Below are positions 46,501 through 61,144 of a stretch of DNA of 64,000 bases, piece by piece. The DNA is from Erythrocercus mccallii (lineage: Eukaryota > Chordata > Aves > Passeriformes > Dicruridae): positions 31,358 through 95,357 of the forward strand of contig VZRG01001468.1 in the NCBI GenBank assembly GCA_013397435.1, in the 5' to 3' direction. Made by a program: the position numbers and the translations under genes. Below the pieces are notes generated by a model, which saw nothing but the letters and a program-made list of their open reading frames with translations, had not been told where the DNA came from and did not search any database. How positions within the stretch are numbered: position 1 is the first letter of the stretch; each line of letters begins with the position of its first letter.

Positions 46501-49500
46501 GAAAGACTTCAGCTAAGCAACTTGAGCTGCTTTTCCTCCTGCTTGGAAATTAGAGCTTCTCATTTCAAGCAGATATTATCTGACTTCATCTGAGCTATAC
46601 CATTTCATGCCAGTGATGAATCTTGTTCTCTAAATCAGAGCTGCCATACAAGAAGGAGATTCTTGCCCTAGTCCACCTGCTTCTTTACCCCAGGGCAGGG
46701 ATTTTCATTCTGTGGCATCTCCAAAGGGACCCCAGGGATGGTGTGAATGGTGCCTGGTAAAAAAATAGCCCATATTCAGCCAAGAGAGAGCCTTCCAGAA
46801 AGCCCAGGACCAAATCTGTTGTCACTGAAAATCACCTTTTGTGAGTGTGGAAGAGTCTCCACCTGCTCCCTGAGGTCCAAGTATGCACAAGGGTTAAGGA
46901 AGCCACATCCCGAGCTTTCTAAATTGCTGCAGCTGATTTCCTACCATAAATAATGAGTGAAACTTATGGGTGAGAAATTACCACAGTGCTTGGAAGGCAA
47001 AGTCCAAGTCTGATGGCTACTGCTTGTCCACAGTAAATGTTTCCCACCCAAGCTCCTGACTGTGAGCTAAAGGAAGCCAAAAATGGCTTAGGAGTTATTA
47101 CTTGCTGGCCTCTGTGGCACAAGATCTTGGTGTTGCAGGAAAGCAAAACCCTCTGGAGCACAAGGCTGGGAAGGATGAGGCTAGGACAGCTCTCTGCAGC
47201 AAAAAAATATCAAGCCATGGCAGAACAATGTGTTCTGCATAAGAAAACACCAAGCAAACAAAATAAAAATAAAAAATAACCCCACAGAACAAGCAGCAGC
47301 AATGCACTGAAGAGGCAAAGCACCCAGCTATGCTCAGGACATGTGGCTGAGTTCCTTAGCAGGTCGATGGAGTTGGAACAGCTCTGCTTGCAGTGCTTTG
47401 GGGACAGCAGCAATGTCACAAGCAGGAGTGGGTGGTGGCTGCTGTGGCCAGCAGTCAGAACTTCCCTGCTGGAAGTTCCTGCACGGCACAAGCAGGTACC
47501 CTGGGCTGAGCACAGGTTGTTAGCAGCAGCTCAGAGCAGTCTGTTTTGGGGGTGAGCTGATCTGGCTGTCAATATCCAAATATTTCACTCTGGGGAGTTG
47601 CTGTCTGCCCTTCCCCTGTGCCCTCTGTGTTCTTCATGGTTTGATTTGCAACCCAAAGCCCCAGAAGCTCTGAGTGAGGACAGACGGGTCTACATTTTAT
47701 TTCAAGTGTAGCCTTCTGCCCCCATAAAGGCACATCATAAATCCCTCCAGCTCTGGGAAGAAGCACATGAAGGTCGGAGGAGGTGGAAGGAAGCAGGTGG
47801 CCTTCTGTCCTGGCCACCCATCCCTCCTTCACCACCATGACAGGGACAGCAAAGCCAAGGCAGTGTTGGAGCTGCTTTCATGTCCTGCCAGCACAGTTCC
47901 CCCACACCCAGCTCCCTCCAGAGAAGGGGTGGTGGGTCAAGGAGACCTTCCCACTCTGGCACCATTCCTGGAGGCAGGACTGGGGCTCAGCACCCCTTGG
48001 CAGGGCTGAGAACCAACTGGTGTGACTTGTCCCCACTTTGTCCCCTCTTTGTCCCCTCTTGTGACCACTGAAAGGATTTTATTTTCCTCCCCTGGACAGT
48101 CCCTGGCTACATCAGCTCTTTTCCTTGCATGTTTAGGAAGATGGCCAGAGACTGTTATAACATAGAAAAGTTTCCAAATAGCCTTAAAAATAAAAGAGTT
48201 CCAGCACGCACCCTCATAAGCACTGGTTGGGAAGAGCCTCAATAAACCAGAAAACATTCAAGGGCACACTTAAGCCCCACTGACACCTGTGTTTCCCTGC
48301 AGAGAGGCCACAGTCCCAGAGCAAAGGTGGAAAGTTATCACCTGGTCCCTGGATGGTGTCTCCAGCAGGGGTTTTTGGTTCCATTTCACTTTTACCTCAT
48401 TGCTGTCCAATCAAACTGAGTTCAAACATCCCTCAGACTGTCATCCTGCTGGTGTTCCCTGCAAGTGTCCTGTTCAGAGCCTGGTGAGCAGTGACAGGCA
48501 GCTGCAGGTCAGCTGCAACAGAGGGAGATTATCAAAACCCAAAGCAGATGGATTTTGCTAAGGAATACTGGCACGTTCCTTGTGCTGTGTGTGAAGTGGG
48601 TTCACCTGGAGGAGTGCAGAAAGCTGCACCCCTGCCAGAGGAATAATCTGGTAAACTTCCTAATGAATATTTCTGCAACACAAAGTCTCTTTGTGGATTT
48701 AAATTAATCTAAAGCACATTCATTCATTCATAGCTAGGAATTGAATTATATTTTGTTGCTGACCTCCATGTTGTTTGTCTGTAACTAGATTTCCCCTTAA
48801 AGGCAGCAGCACTATTTAATCATAATGCCAACCTTTGGATCTACTTCAGCAGCAATTACCCTGAGCTTTGACTTTGATATAATTTATATTTCAGAACACA
48901 TCATAAATAACTCTTTCTTCTTCTTTCAGCACAGCTGTGTGAATGTGCACAAAGCCATGGAAATATGAATCACAGCCTATTTATCTCATTCAGGCTGCGT
49001 GAGCAAATGCTGCTGCCACATGTCCCTGGCCTCCCCTGTCTGCTCCATGGTGACATTTTCATATTCTTGTGGTGTGAGGTGAGAGCTGTGTGTGCTTGTC
49101 ATGGAGCTCCACCAGAAATACCACCAGCAGAGGATCCTGAAAGTGCCATAAAATGAACCAAAACCCCTTGCTTGGATGCAGAAGAAGGACAAATTCAGTG
49201 CGGGTGTCAGTTAAGAAGAGCCTAAGAACAAAATTTGAAAGCCAGCAGTATGAGACTCCCAACAACCCTAATAAAATTAACCCCAAATCGTCAAAAATCC
49301 CATGAGATTTCTGCTGCTTTGGATCTGGTAGCTACAGAGCTGCAAGTAGCGGGAGAGGTAACTTGTGCTAGAGCAAACCTGGTGGCAGTGAGCACGTTTG
49401 GATGCTGTGTGTTTGCACCCACAAGGGAGCGTTAATCCTGATCCTGCTACTAACTCTCCAGCTGTTGTGGAAACACCCTCTGAATGCACAGGAGGGTTTG

Positions 49501-52500
49501 CAGGCCTGTGTTCATGAGGGACAATAACAGTGAAGGTGCAGCACGAGCACTGTCACACTGCTTTTCCAGCTGCTGTCACTAAAGTGCAGGATTTTAAGTG
49601 TGTCTGTCAAGACTGGCAGGAATGGGGGGAAAAGCTGCAGAAATCTTCAATGTGTAATAAGAAGAGTTAGGTCTTCAGAGAAGAAGTGGATTTTTACTGT
49701 TCTTTAGTTTGTTCTGGATGAGTTTCACCCAAGAGGGTGGCAGATTGCAAAAATCATTGCACATTGGTTTTATTTTTTTTTTTTCATTTTTATCCTGATG
49801 TGAAACTGCGACTACAAAGTGCTTCTGCAGGAGTCCAATGTAGCCTTGCAATTAAATTCAAATTGCCTTCATGAAGAATGACAGCCCAGTGGTAGGAAGA
49901 AACCTGCAAAAACAATGCCTAAGACTGTCAAAGCAATCAAATAACATTTGTTAACTTTGCTCAGGAACAGAACTTCTGGAATCTCCCAAAAACTCCTTAA
50001 TCTCAACAAACACACAATAAACCTGCATGATGAAGGCGCAGCTTTCATGAATCCAGTAAAAACCCGCGGCTTCCCAAATCCCAAAATGTTGTTTCACAGA
50101 AATGTTTGTCACATCCCAGTGGTTGGCTACTAACCCTGCCTTTTGGCTACCCTGGGGCTGGTGCATCCTACAGGAGGCAGCCCAAAGGGGAACCTGAAAC
50201 CCCAAACATCTAAGCCATAAATTTAGGTCATTTTAAAGGAGGGGAAATTCCCATAAGTCTTTCATGTTGCTCAGCCAGCACAAGGGAGGATCTGAAATGT
50301 GGGGGCTTTGGAACATCACAGTGCCCCTTGGCTTTACAGTGATTTTTCAAGGCAGTTGCTTTTTCCACATTGACCAGGTGGGCCCAAAAACAAGCTCCTG
50401 GCAGCAGCTGAGATTGTGACCAGCTTGTGTTGCAAAAGAGTTTCTGCCGTCACTGTCTGGCCTCCCCAATCACTGGGAGAACTCAACCAGTGGCTTCTGT
50501 ATCAAGTTTAGCTTTGTGCATCAGGGCCAGGAACCCACCCTGAAGGCTCCAAGTGGGAAGGACATTACTAATGCTCGTCCTTTCCAACTAAAAATCCTGT
50601 TCAAGTCAAGTTTCTGCGTCTCAGCTTGAACAAGGCTCCATCACCCTGTCAGGACATCAGTCCTGCCAGAGGTGCCTTTCCTGGCCACAAGTCACCCAAT
50701 GGCAGATACAGCTGCACAACCCTCTGCCACTTTTCACAGTGTCTCAATAAAAAGCCTTTGAGGTAACAACCTGTGGTTTTCCTATCTGATTATTCTTCAT
50801 TGGGATGCTTATAAGTGAAGTGCCATCCAGAGACAGTGGCCATGGCCCATAAATTTAATTACTAACCTTTAATTCATGGGTAGCAGAAACAGTTCTTCAA
50901 GCATCTGAGTTAATCAGGCTTTGCTGACAGTGGCAATCAATTGTTCAGCAGCCTGCTTTTTGCTTAATTACTGTTGGACTACATTGCATTTTCAAAATGT
51001 CAAGAATCCTCTTTTAGAAATGCAATAAATCATTTCCATGTGGTGTGCCAGGCTGGGGTAGGAGACTATTATTCTCTCACACCTGACCTTGGTTACAAGG
51101 AACAGAAATTGATCATTTACTGTACCAGTGAAATATCATTTAAGGAAAAATGAGAATTAACTAAGAACTTCAGCTCACTAAAAGGAAAGAGAGTTGCTTT
51201 CTGGCCAAGGGAGATGCTGGCAGGGGGATGTGGCTCCATTAAAACTCTTCTGTTAATGAGACACCGGGAATCAATATCAGAGTATCAATTTCATCAGGAA
51301 TCCACAAAGCACTTGTGCCCAAGTTTTCACTGTGTCCCAGGCAGAGACAACCTGATTCCTGTTCTTTTGGTATGAGGCCAGGATATTTACATGTCAACCA
51401 AAGAGTTATCCAGTCCTCTAAGTTTCAGAAAGGATGTTCCAGTGAAGGCAATTGAGCCACTTCGAACTTGTTAAAGACAAAAAACTTGACTGTTGGGGTT
51501 GCATTAATTAGAAAAATTAAGGCATTTCTCAGAACACATCTCTGGGGCCCACCAGCCTCACCTGGAACATCTCAGTGCTGGCACCCAGGCTGGCTCATGA
51601 GCTCTGTGGGTGTGGGTGGAGGGACCATGAGAAGGAGCTGTGGCCTTCACAGCAAGGACCTGAGACAGGCAGAGAAGAGGGAACTTTCCAGAGCACAGCT
51701 CTGCTCCAGCACCTCACCTGGCCCTGATTCTGCCCTAAGGACTGTGCCAGGAGTCTGTCCATTCCCCTTGGTCTCCATCTCTAAGAAATAGTGAGCAATT
51801 TTTAATTGTGTGTATTTACATCAATTAACACAGAAGAAACATGCTCCTCCCTTAATCCCCACAGATCAATGGGGTAGAAGTAATAAATTACACCATCCTG
51901 GCTGAGAAATGGGAGGTGTTTTCAGCAGCAAGATTGTGCTCAAGTATGTTGAGAACAGTACATGGGTTGTGGCTGGTGTCAGCCAAGATGATATGAAAAT
52001 AAAAGATATCCTCTGAGAATGCTGCCAGAAATAAGAAGGAAGAGGCTGTGTGGAATCATATGAATCAATTTTCCTTTCTCATTGTGTTTAATAGAAAAGC
52101 TTTTCACCTCCCAAGGATACCAATAAAACTTTTCTTCAAACCAGAGGTGGTATGAGTTTTGGGGCTTTCTTTTTTCATTAAACTTACATACATTCAGAAA
52201 AGAAAAACCTTTTTTCCCTTCTAGAAAGCAGAGCTGATTAGAGCCAGGAGCCAGCAGCAAACAAACAGTGATCAAGAAATGAAAATGAAGTAATAAAATG
52301 TTCAACACTTGCAAGACAATAAAAAACACTTCTTAGAGGAAAAAAATAAAAGGAAGAAAGATACAATTGAAGACTCTAGCCTGGACTAACATTGCTGTCT
52401 CACCAGGAGCGTGACTCAGTGTCATCAGCTGTTGGTTGAAATGTGGTGCTCTGGTGGCAGCAGAGTGTGACAGGTTGTAAAGGAGCTTCCCAGCATGAGT

Positions 52501-55500
52501 GTGCCGCAAGTTTGGAAGGATCCTTGCCACCAGACTGAGGACAGGAGACACCACCAGGAGAGGACATCCCTGCAGACCCGCCACCCATTGTCTGTGTTCT
52601 TCCTGTGGTTCCCATTCTAGATCTTCCTGTGATTCCAGGGAGAAATCCCAGGGTCGAATGGGCTTTCCTCTGTGCCTCACCTCTCCACAGTGTCCCAGTT
52701 TCTCCACTGGCCACCACGGCCACCACCAATGCAGCTGCTCCAGGGAGAAGGGCAACCACGGCCACCCCATGCCCAGGGTGCTGGCAGAACTTAGGGATTT
52801 ATGTCCATCTCTCTGTGCTGTCAGCTCAGACCAGAGCTTTGCTCTCCATTTTTCTCTTTTTTTTTGACATTCCCAGCTTTGTCCAAAAGGCAGCAGCACT
52901 AGAGGGCACTGGCTGCACGTGTGAGAAAGGGGGACACAGCTCCAGCCATCTCCCAGGACACCCAATTTTGGCTGTTTGCTGGAACCTTCCCTTCTCACCT
53001 GTGCCCTTTCTTTAGGGAAAAAACATGGAGCCAGCTGGAGCCGTTAGTCTTCCTGGCTGCAGATGAGGTTGGCAGCAGAAGGTGATGTACAAGATCACTC
53101 CCAACAAACAGATTTGGGAAAGCCAAAGTGAGACATTATCAGGCAAGTTTGTTCCAGGCCCAAAGCAGGCAGTGAAACAGCTGCACACACGTTTAGGCCA
53201 AAAGATAAAGTCATGCTGGGGGTGTCCAGGAGCACAGGGAAGACAGAGCCTCACAGAGCCCCTTCCTGGGGTGGCCAGCTGTGCTGGGGGGAATCTCACT
53301 GCTGCATTTCTGCTCCAAACCCCTCCTGTGAGCAGAAATTCCCTTCTGGATCCAGCCACATGGGTTAAACCAGCCCATCCACCTGCTGCAGCAGAAAAAG
53401 ACTCATGTCTGGAGGGAGCTGCTAACTCAGATTAACCCAAAGTGCGTGAGCTAAAGCCTTCAAGCGGAGTCAAACTCTGCAGAGCTGGTCTGGGTTACAG
53501 GGAGCTTCTATCAGCCTAGGTGACAGGGGAACTGAACCCCTTCTGTTACCAAAAGCATCTCACTGAGCCCAGAAGGAGCCAGGCTCTGCTACCAGCATGT
53601 CACATGTTCAAAGCTCTAAGCAGCATGGCTGATGCTTTGGTCCCTCTTTCTCCATGCCACGTCCAGCCTCACCTTGCCCCACAGATCCTCATAGGCTCCC
53701 TGGATGTCACTGTACACACCAAAAAGCCATCAGGCCTGGCCAGTCTGCTGAGTTAGATGAAGTCCAGACAGAGCCAAACTCCTCCAATCTTTCCTCTGGG
53801 GCCCTGTGCAGCTGAATTGACACTCCCGTGACTGATTTCTTCCAGCCTGAACTATTTCCCTTGATGATCTGCCCTAATGGAAAAACAGCTTTTCCACCTT
53901 TCAAATGAAAGCAAGATAAAAAATGCCTTCCTGGTTCAAAAAGCATGTGGAAATGCTGCCAAAGAATATGCATGTTAATAACATATCCTTTGTATGAGAA
54001 GACAGTGCTGAAATTTCAAGTGATCTCCCCAGAATACAAACAATACCCAGAGAATGGCAAGGAGATTAAAATAATCCTTGGGATGCCTTTCAGTTTTCAT
54101 GGCTTTTGTCAAATAAGTAAGTAAGTACAAATTAGCAATGTATTACAGTCTTCTGAAAGCTGGTGTTTTCACCCTGAAGGATTCCTCTCTGCAGTTAATA
54201 AAAACTACTTGCATAGATAGCAGGTCCCTGAGGCTGAGCTGTTATTTCTAAAATAAATTGCTTATTTGAAAAATCACAGGGAAATATTGTGTTTGGGATG
54301 TTTGAAGACTTTTCTAATTAATCCAGGAGCATGAGGGGAAGGCACAGATTCCCTTGTCAGAACAGGGTTTCTCCAAGTGCTCGCGGTGTGAAACTGAGCT
54401 TGCAGCCCTGAGGAGTTTGGGGACTTGTTCCAGAAGAGAATGACTTGGTGGTGCTGTTAAGACACTTTTTTTTTTCACCAACCAGCAGTCAAGCCAGCTA
54501 TTTGTTTTGCAGGAATCAGGATCAGGGAATGTAGCACCACAGCCACCTCCACAACAGAAGGTATTTCTGTAGAGAGGGACAAATCTGCCTTCTCTGGGGA
54601 AATGCCTGGGCTCTGCTGCAGGGGAGCATGCTTCAAATGATGCTGCCTTGACACCCCCTGAGCATCCCTTAGCTGGGAGCTGCAAGGCCAGAGCAGCTTC
54701 AGAAATCTGCATGAGCTTTATGACATTTTTTCTTTAGAAAAAAAAGAAAAAGAGACACTGGCATTCCCAAGACAGGGAGGTGGCATCCTCACTCAGCAAA
54801 GTCATCTCCTGTGCCTTGTGAGAGTTCTTTCCACATGCTGGCACTTCCCTGTAGAGTTTCCCCATGGAATTTGCAGCCCAGTGCCCAGCTCAGCCCTGTA
54901 GAAGATCCCTGGGGCTGTGGCACTTCCATAGGGCACGACACCACACATCCAGATGAGATGAGTCCTGGAGCCCCTCCAGGACAGGGCTGTACCTCAAAGA
55001 CACAGTGCAGAAGCCCAGGATGTCTTTTGGGCTTTAATTCGTTGAAAAGGGACTATTCTGTGTTAATTAAAAATAATTGGTCGTCTGTGATGAAAGTGCC
55101 ATGAGATATCCCTTGCTGCTGGAGGAAGCCGTGGGCAGATTTGGAGATCAGAGAAGTCCACACAGGAAAACAACACCCTCCTTTTGGCCTGGAAATGCCC
55201 AAGTTCTTGTGAGTGACCAAACATCCAGCCCTAAACTGCTGGGGTGAGGCTGCCTGGGGGATTTTGGCCTCAGGGAGATGAGCTCACTGACACACAGAGC
55301 TACCAAGGAGCAAACACAGCCATGAATCACAAGGTACATAGGCTGCACCTGGAGATCCTGTGTGTTCCCACACAGCTCCTGTAGGTACAGGTCATTCTTG
55401 GCAGGACCCACTCCTCCAGTCCCTCCACCACTTCCTACCACCTGTGAACTCAGCCTTCTGGAAAAGAAGATAAAAGTAAATGGGAACACTTGAAAATTTC

Positions 55501-58500
55501 TGTAGCATAGAAAAAATTCAGGATACTGATATGTGGAAATGACAGTGAACCCTACTGTATTTACTTTCTACTTTAGAAAAAAAACCCAAAACAACCCCCC
55601 CCCCAAAAAAAAACCCAAAACACCAAAACCAAGGTTCCCATTTTAAAACTGATTTAATTAAAATATAAATAAATATGGGGCCTTGCTTTATAAATGTGTA
55701 TTTATAGAGACCACCCTCTCACCCTTCATCTCTGCCACACTAAACAAGCTGGTTTAGCTGCTTCTCTGACAGACTGCCCATTGCCTCCCCTTCCCATTCA
55801 CCCTCTTTAAGTCTGTGAGTGTTCTAGCTGGTGTCTCACCCACAGATTCTACAAGCTTGGTCCATCCATCCCTGCTCCTCCTGGAAACACTTGGCCTGCA
55901 TCATTCTCAGAGCGTATTTTGTGCATCACAGACTCTCTGCAGAACTTTTTGTCTAAGGATCTTCCAGCACTTTTTCAATTGAGAAGGACACTGGGGGCTT
56001 TGTCTTCCATCTTTTCCATCCCCTTGGTGTCCTTCCGGAGCCCAGTCTCTTTTCACGCTAGTGACAGCTGAGGAGCACAGCTCATCACAGGCATGGGTGA
56101 CACAGTAGGATGCACTTGGATCTGTTCATCTCCCAGTTCCTGAAATTCCTGCCCAGCTCCTGGAGGCAGGCAGAGGGAGACCATGTTGGTCTGCCATGAA
56201 TGCATGTCATGAGAGAGGTGCAGGTGAACAGGATGTCCTCAGGTTCCTTTTTATTAGATGGAAATCACACTGGTTTGCCTACTCATGTCTTATCCCAGAC
56301 TCCAGGCCTTGGCCCTTTCCTGGCTGGCTGGACCCAGCCATGGACAGGACTGAGGACTTAAACCACCAACCTTTACCCATCCCATTCCACTGGCTGTGCT
56401 GGGATTTCCCAAAATGTGCTGAACTGGTGTACATGGAGACAGAGAGAAGGGACAATGTGTGTACAGAATGGAGGAAGCCCACAGCCTCCTTTGGTTAATG
56501 GCCCTTGCAGTGGGCAGCACAGTATATTTTTACTCATTAAATCAAAGTGGCTGCTCCTTGCCCTTCAAGGCCCCAGAGAGCAACTATTCCTGATAACAGT
56601 CAGTCCCTACAGACTCATTAAGCTTTCTGGAAGCTGTTTGCAGAGGCAGGGTGCTAATCTATGAAGATAAGAAGTCAAACCTTTCACTACGAGGACGTTT
56701 TTTACTACTTGTCTCCTGCTCTCCCTTGTAATTTCATCAAAGGCCAAACCTAAAAACCTATCTAATCTGTCAGAAAGGCCAATCTAATCTATCATTATTA
56801 AACACTTTTATGGAGAAAAATGGATTGCAACATTAGAGAACTTGTGATTTAGCACATGAAAGAGATGGAAAAAATGTCTCTGAAATGACAAACAATACAA
56901 AATCTGCTTTCCCAAAAGAACAGATTAGCTGGTGACACAAATAAATAAGTAAATGCAGTTAAAACTGCTTAGGTTTATGGCAAGAGGTGTAGAAAATGCC
57001 TGAGACTTGCCAGTGATAGCCTTTTATGGCAGAAGTAGATTTTATTGGACTTACATTGAAATGAACCTTCACCTACTCTGGGAGGTCTGGGAGCCAAGTG
57101 CCTTGAAAGCAAACCATGCAAGGTCTGTTCTGGGCTTGGAAAAGCCATTGAAAGGTGGTGGGTGAAGAGAGGGGTGGTGTTTAATGTAGGAAGCATGATG
57201 GGGAGAAGATTAGTACTCATAGTCCGTGGAGAAAAACAGGCTTTTCCAGAAGATAATCAAAGACAAGGACAAAATCCAGCTCAAACGTCCCTGTGGAGCA
57301 ATTCCCAACACTTCCCTCTCCGGGCAAAGACCTGGGAGAGATGGGACTTTTCCCTGTAGACACAGAAGAATTGTTTGCTCCATCATTTCCACCTGAACTG
57401 GGAAAGCAGAGACCTGGCCACAGGAGTTTTGGATGCCCTGGAAAATTCAAAGTCTGAGCCCTCCTTGCACCCACAACTGAGGTGCTCAGTGAGGTTCAGA
57501 GCTGCCCACAGCCGGCAGCAGGGCCCTGGCACTCTGGGTGCCATGCTGAGCCAAGGGCTTTCTGCTCGAATAAGGAGTCTGATTTCAACAAGGGGAAACT
57601 TGTCACCATCCCAGACAGATTAATTAGACTTGGCAGGTTTCTCACTAGTTGGAAACAAGATCTGTTGCCATGAAAATGAGGGGAGGGGGAAAGAGGTACA
57701 GGGTGATTTTTACTGGGGGTATGTTTGCCTTGCATGCCTGTGCAGCCTGGGCACTGTCTGGGAGCACTCCCTGGAAGTCAGAGCCCAGAGCTTGGGCTGT
57801 GCACAGCCTGGGCTGAAGATGGCTTTGGGATGTAGCAGCAGCCCCAACCCTTTCTTCCCTCAGCTCCTGCAGTGCTGGGGAGGACTGGAGCTGGGGGTGA
57901 CTTGTTCAGCCATTCCTTGCATTGCTCCAACGTGTGCTCATCCAGGGATTAACTCAAGCTCTGCCACACGTGTGCCACCAGGCCACCAAACTGCAGCATG
58001 GGCCGTGGATGGCATCATCTCCCTGCAGAAGGAGTGCCCCCACAGCAGGGGCGGGATGCTGGGCCTGGCTGTGCCTGCAAAGGGCCAGGAGCACGGGGAT
58101 CCCACCTGCAAAGCAGGATATGTGCCCCGACCCCTCCACTGACATTTAGGTTAGAAATCTGCTCTTTAACTGCGCTGAACACTTCCAGATTTCCAGCATT
58201 TCAAGGGAGATTTGGCAGGGCTCGCTTGTGCTTAATTTTATTTCAGATGCCATAACATTTGGGCCTTTTTATGCAGCTTTTGGCTGGTGTTGAAGCAGTT
58301 TCTGTCTGTTTCTTCTTTCTCTTCCTCCTCCCCCTTGTCATCCATGGTGGGAGGCTGACAAAAGTCAGTGAGTCAGCCCTAGAAGAGAATGGAAAGCTCA
58401 AACAGGGCTTTGAATTGAAACACAGGCAAGGAAGGAGAGACCCAAGGGGAGGTTGGAGAAAAGGAAGGAAAGGGATTGGAATGAGAAAAAACATGAAGAG

Positions 58501-61144
58501 AGCAAATAAATGCTTTATTCAAATAACCAAGCAAGAATAACTTCTTACAGGAAGGTCACTGCTACTTCACAGGCTGGGGAAAGATAAATTTGCACACAAA
58601 AAATCCCAGATTATTTTAACAAACAAGGAATTTCAGAAGCTGCAGAACTATAGCCTGATTAAGCACAAATTTGTGTTTTCTGTGCCCTTAACAGAACCTC
58701 CTTTCTCTGTGGCTCTTACCAAGCAAGAGAGAGAATGTCTCAGGGCTAAAAATGTGAGCAGAGGGACAAGCAGGAAATAAAACAAGTACCCCTAAACTTC
58801 ATGGGCTATGGGAGACATCATATTAAAATCCAGCACTGGGTTGGAATGCCAGCCCAAGCCTCAAGCACAGTTGTCCAGCTAAGCTGTGCACCCCAGAGCA
58901 TCTCAGTCTGCAGGGGCTGTCCCCTGCCCAGTGAATCAGGAAGGTGGCATCCAGCCTCACAGATACAGGGTTGTCCTGAGGACATCCAAGGACCTCTGTT
59001 CCCACTGGCAGGGTGCTGCACCTGACCTCCCTGCAGCCATGTGGATACACAGCCTCCCTTCCAAATCCAGATCTGTCCCTACAGCAGGAACAAGGTGCTG
59101 CTCCAAAGCTAAAGGCTCTCCTTCTATCCCACGTATCACACAGGGGCTTTGCAAGGTTTTCAGTTTCTCAGAACAGCCAACTTCCCTGCTACCCCAGGCA
59201 TTTGTGCACACCCCGAGCACGCACTGTGATGGGTGTGACGATATCCACGTCCTCCCAGGCTATCCCAACACCAAATTACTCAGCTGTTTGCTGCTCTGGG
59301 TCCCTGACACGTCTGTGCAGCACACCATGGAAAAAATTCAAAGTCCAAGTCTGCCACTTTGGGCTGTGGGTCTCCCTCAATGCCTTATTGTGCCGAAGAA
59401 GGGCGACAACCAAGGCATTGTCCTGGCAAGCATTTCTCACTGCTCTGGGGCCCTGGGTGAGCTGGGCCCACTCTAAAGAGCTGTTGTCTTTTGCTTGCCA
59501 CCACACCACCATAACATATCTCACACATCCATGGCAGCCTACTCGTTTCCCATTCACAAATTCCTGTGCTGAATAACACCAAAGAGTTAAGGCTTTGTCA
59601 AAAGGTTGCGCTCTGGGAAGGGAAACTGGAGGGAAAATGGCTTTCAATGCAATGCGAGCATAGACAATACTGTTTTGTAACTGCACCGTTTGATGTGCAA
59701 TGACAGGAATTAATCATTTTACTTAACAGAATTACTCTTTGTTATGTAAACTTTGTAAAGTCAGTCTCATGTGACCTCTTTCAATTAGGAACAAATTGTT
59801 TAAAACTGTCGTCTTTCTGAAGGCGCAGTATTCCTAAGAGCGACCTCGGGGATGGGTTGTCATTTCACCCTGGAGTACTCACAGCTGTGCAGTTCCACAC
59901 CAAATGGAGACCAAAATGTGCAGAATTACTCTTCTTTTTTTTTTTTTCTTTCTTCCAACAGAGCAAGCAATCCCTCTACGCTTATTCTAATATGGGGTGA
60001 ACATTTGTTTCCCATTTCATTTCCAGTTCTGACCGAGCTGGATATGTTTTTATAGGTTTCTCATCACCTCAGCCTGCAAGCACCTCAGTGGTGAGAACAG
60101 ACATGCATCCTGAGAGTCCCTTGGAGAAAAGGAAGCATTTTCCATCTCCCAAGAGAGAACCTAGACCAGAAAAGATGAAGGACCTCAACGTCAGCAAATG
60201 GAAATCATTTCTTCAGGAAAAAAATGTAGAGCTAATGTGATGCAGAAAGTCTGTAACAAGGCCAAGAAGAAATCCTCCAGAGGTCCACAATTTCACCCCA
60301 ACATTTCAGCCTCCTCTCCTGGTTCCCATAACCTTGAGAGCTGCTGCAGTTCCCTTTGCTGCCAAAAGTTTCACATAAACTATTTGACCTGGGAAAGCTG
60401 GAAGTGTCCTCTGTTACACACAGGGGTGCTCAGACTTTGCTGTAATGGCCATATTAAGGCACAAAGTGATACTGCCAGGCTGGTATGGGCACCACAGGTT
60501 TGCTTTCAAAGCTGCTGGCAGAAGTGAGGCAGCAGCAGCCTCAGGATGTGCATGCCCCGACAGTGCTGGGGATAACTGATGGGCTGTGAGTTCAGCCCTC
60601 TTTGGAGATCCCATTTCACCTCTGCTGCCCTTGGAGGTGGCTGCCCATGTTCCCACTCCAGTCTTGTTTCTTGGAGTGGAAAATTCATTGTACCTCATAA
60701 CCTCTCTCAGCAGCATCAACAGGCCCAATTTTTGTCCTTTTAATGTTGTGTTCAGCTAATAAGCTGCCCTGATTGCTCTGGGTGATAAAAGCATTTGCTC
60801 TGGGTGTTTCCCATGCATTATGCAAGGTTTATGCTGGGTCCAGGCATTTTCAAAGGGTGGCTGTGCAGCTTTAGTTAAGAGCCCAATCAGGAGTTACTCT
60901 GCTGCTTCACTTTGAAAGGCTTTGGCTGAACTTTGATCTTGTTTCCCTTCCTGCCCTGCCCAGCAGCATTGGCTGCATTAAGAAAAACCAACCTGCCTTG
61001 TCCAGACAAGGAGAAGGATCACATCCAAGGGCTTTCAAGTCGAGTTGAGCCGTTACATACATCCCACTGAAATCAAACATGGTCAGAGATTGCAGAAGGA
61101 GCAGAGACAGCAGCGCCTGTCAGCTGAGTTTATCCCTCATATGG
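43543..61144. other. gene-poor intergenic sequence
   Basis: No protein gene, RNA gene or clear mobile element could be supported in 17.6 kb. The longest open frames (45244-45876 plus, 52333-52998 minus, 58886-59476 plus) show low-complexity or random composition. Low-complexity tracts include TTTGTCCCCTC tandem copies at about 48040-48062, an A/C tract at 55576-55631 and a T-rich tract at 59929-59956. Blocks at 48640-48960 and 50850-51020 have the even, A/T-rich, TAAT-bearing look of conserved non-coding elements. Confidence 0.4.
55576..55631. repeat. A/C low-complexity tract
   Basis: Alternating runs of A and C only, including an uninterrupted run of about ten C bases. It is likely to be length-variable. 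Confidence 0.85.

Noticed and set aside
52333..52998. 221-codon minus-strand open frame
   Set aside because: No recognisable domain, random-looking composition and no splice or promoter context.
58886..59576. overlapping 187-196-codon open frames on the plus strand
   Set aside because: Two frames are open at once in the same sequence and neither has family features.
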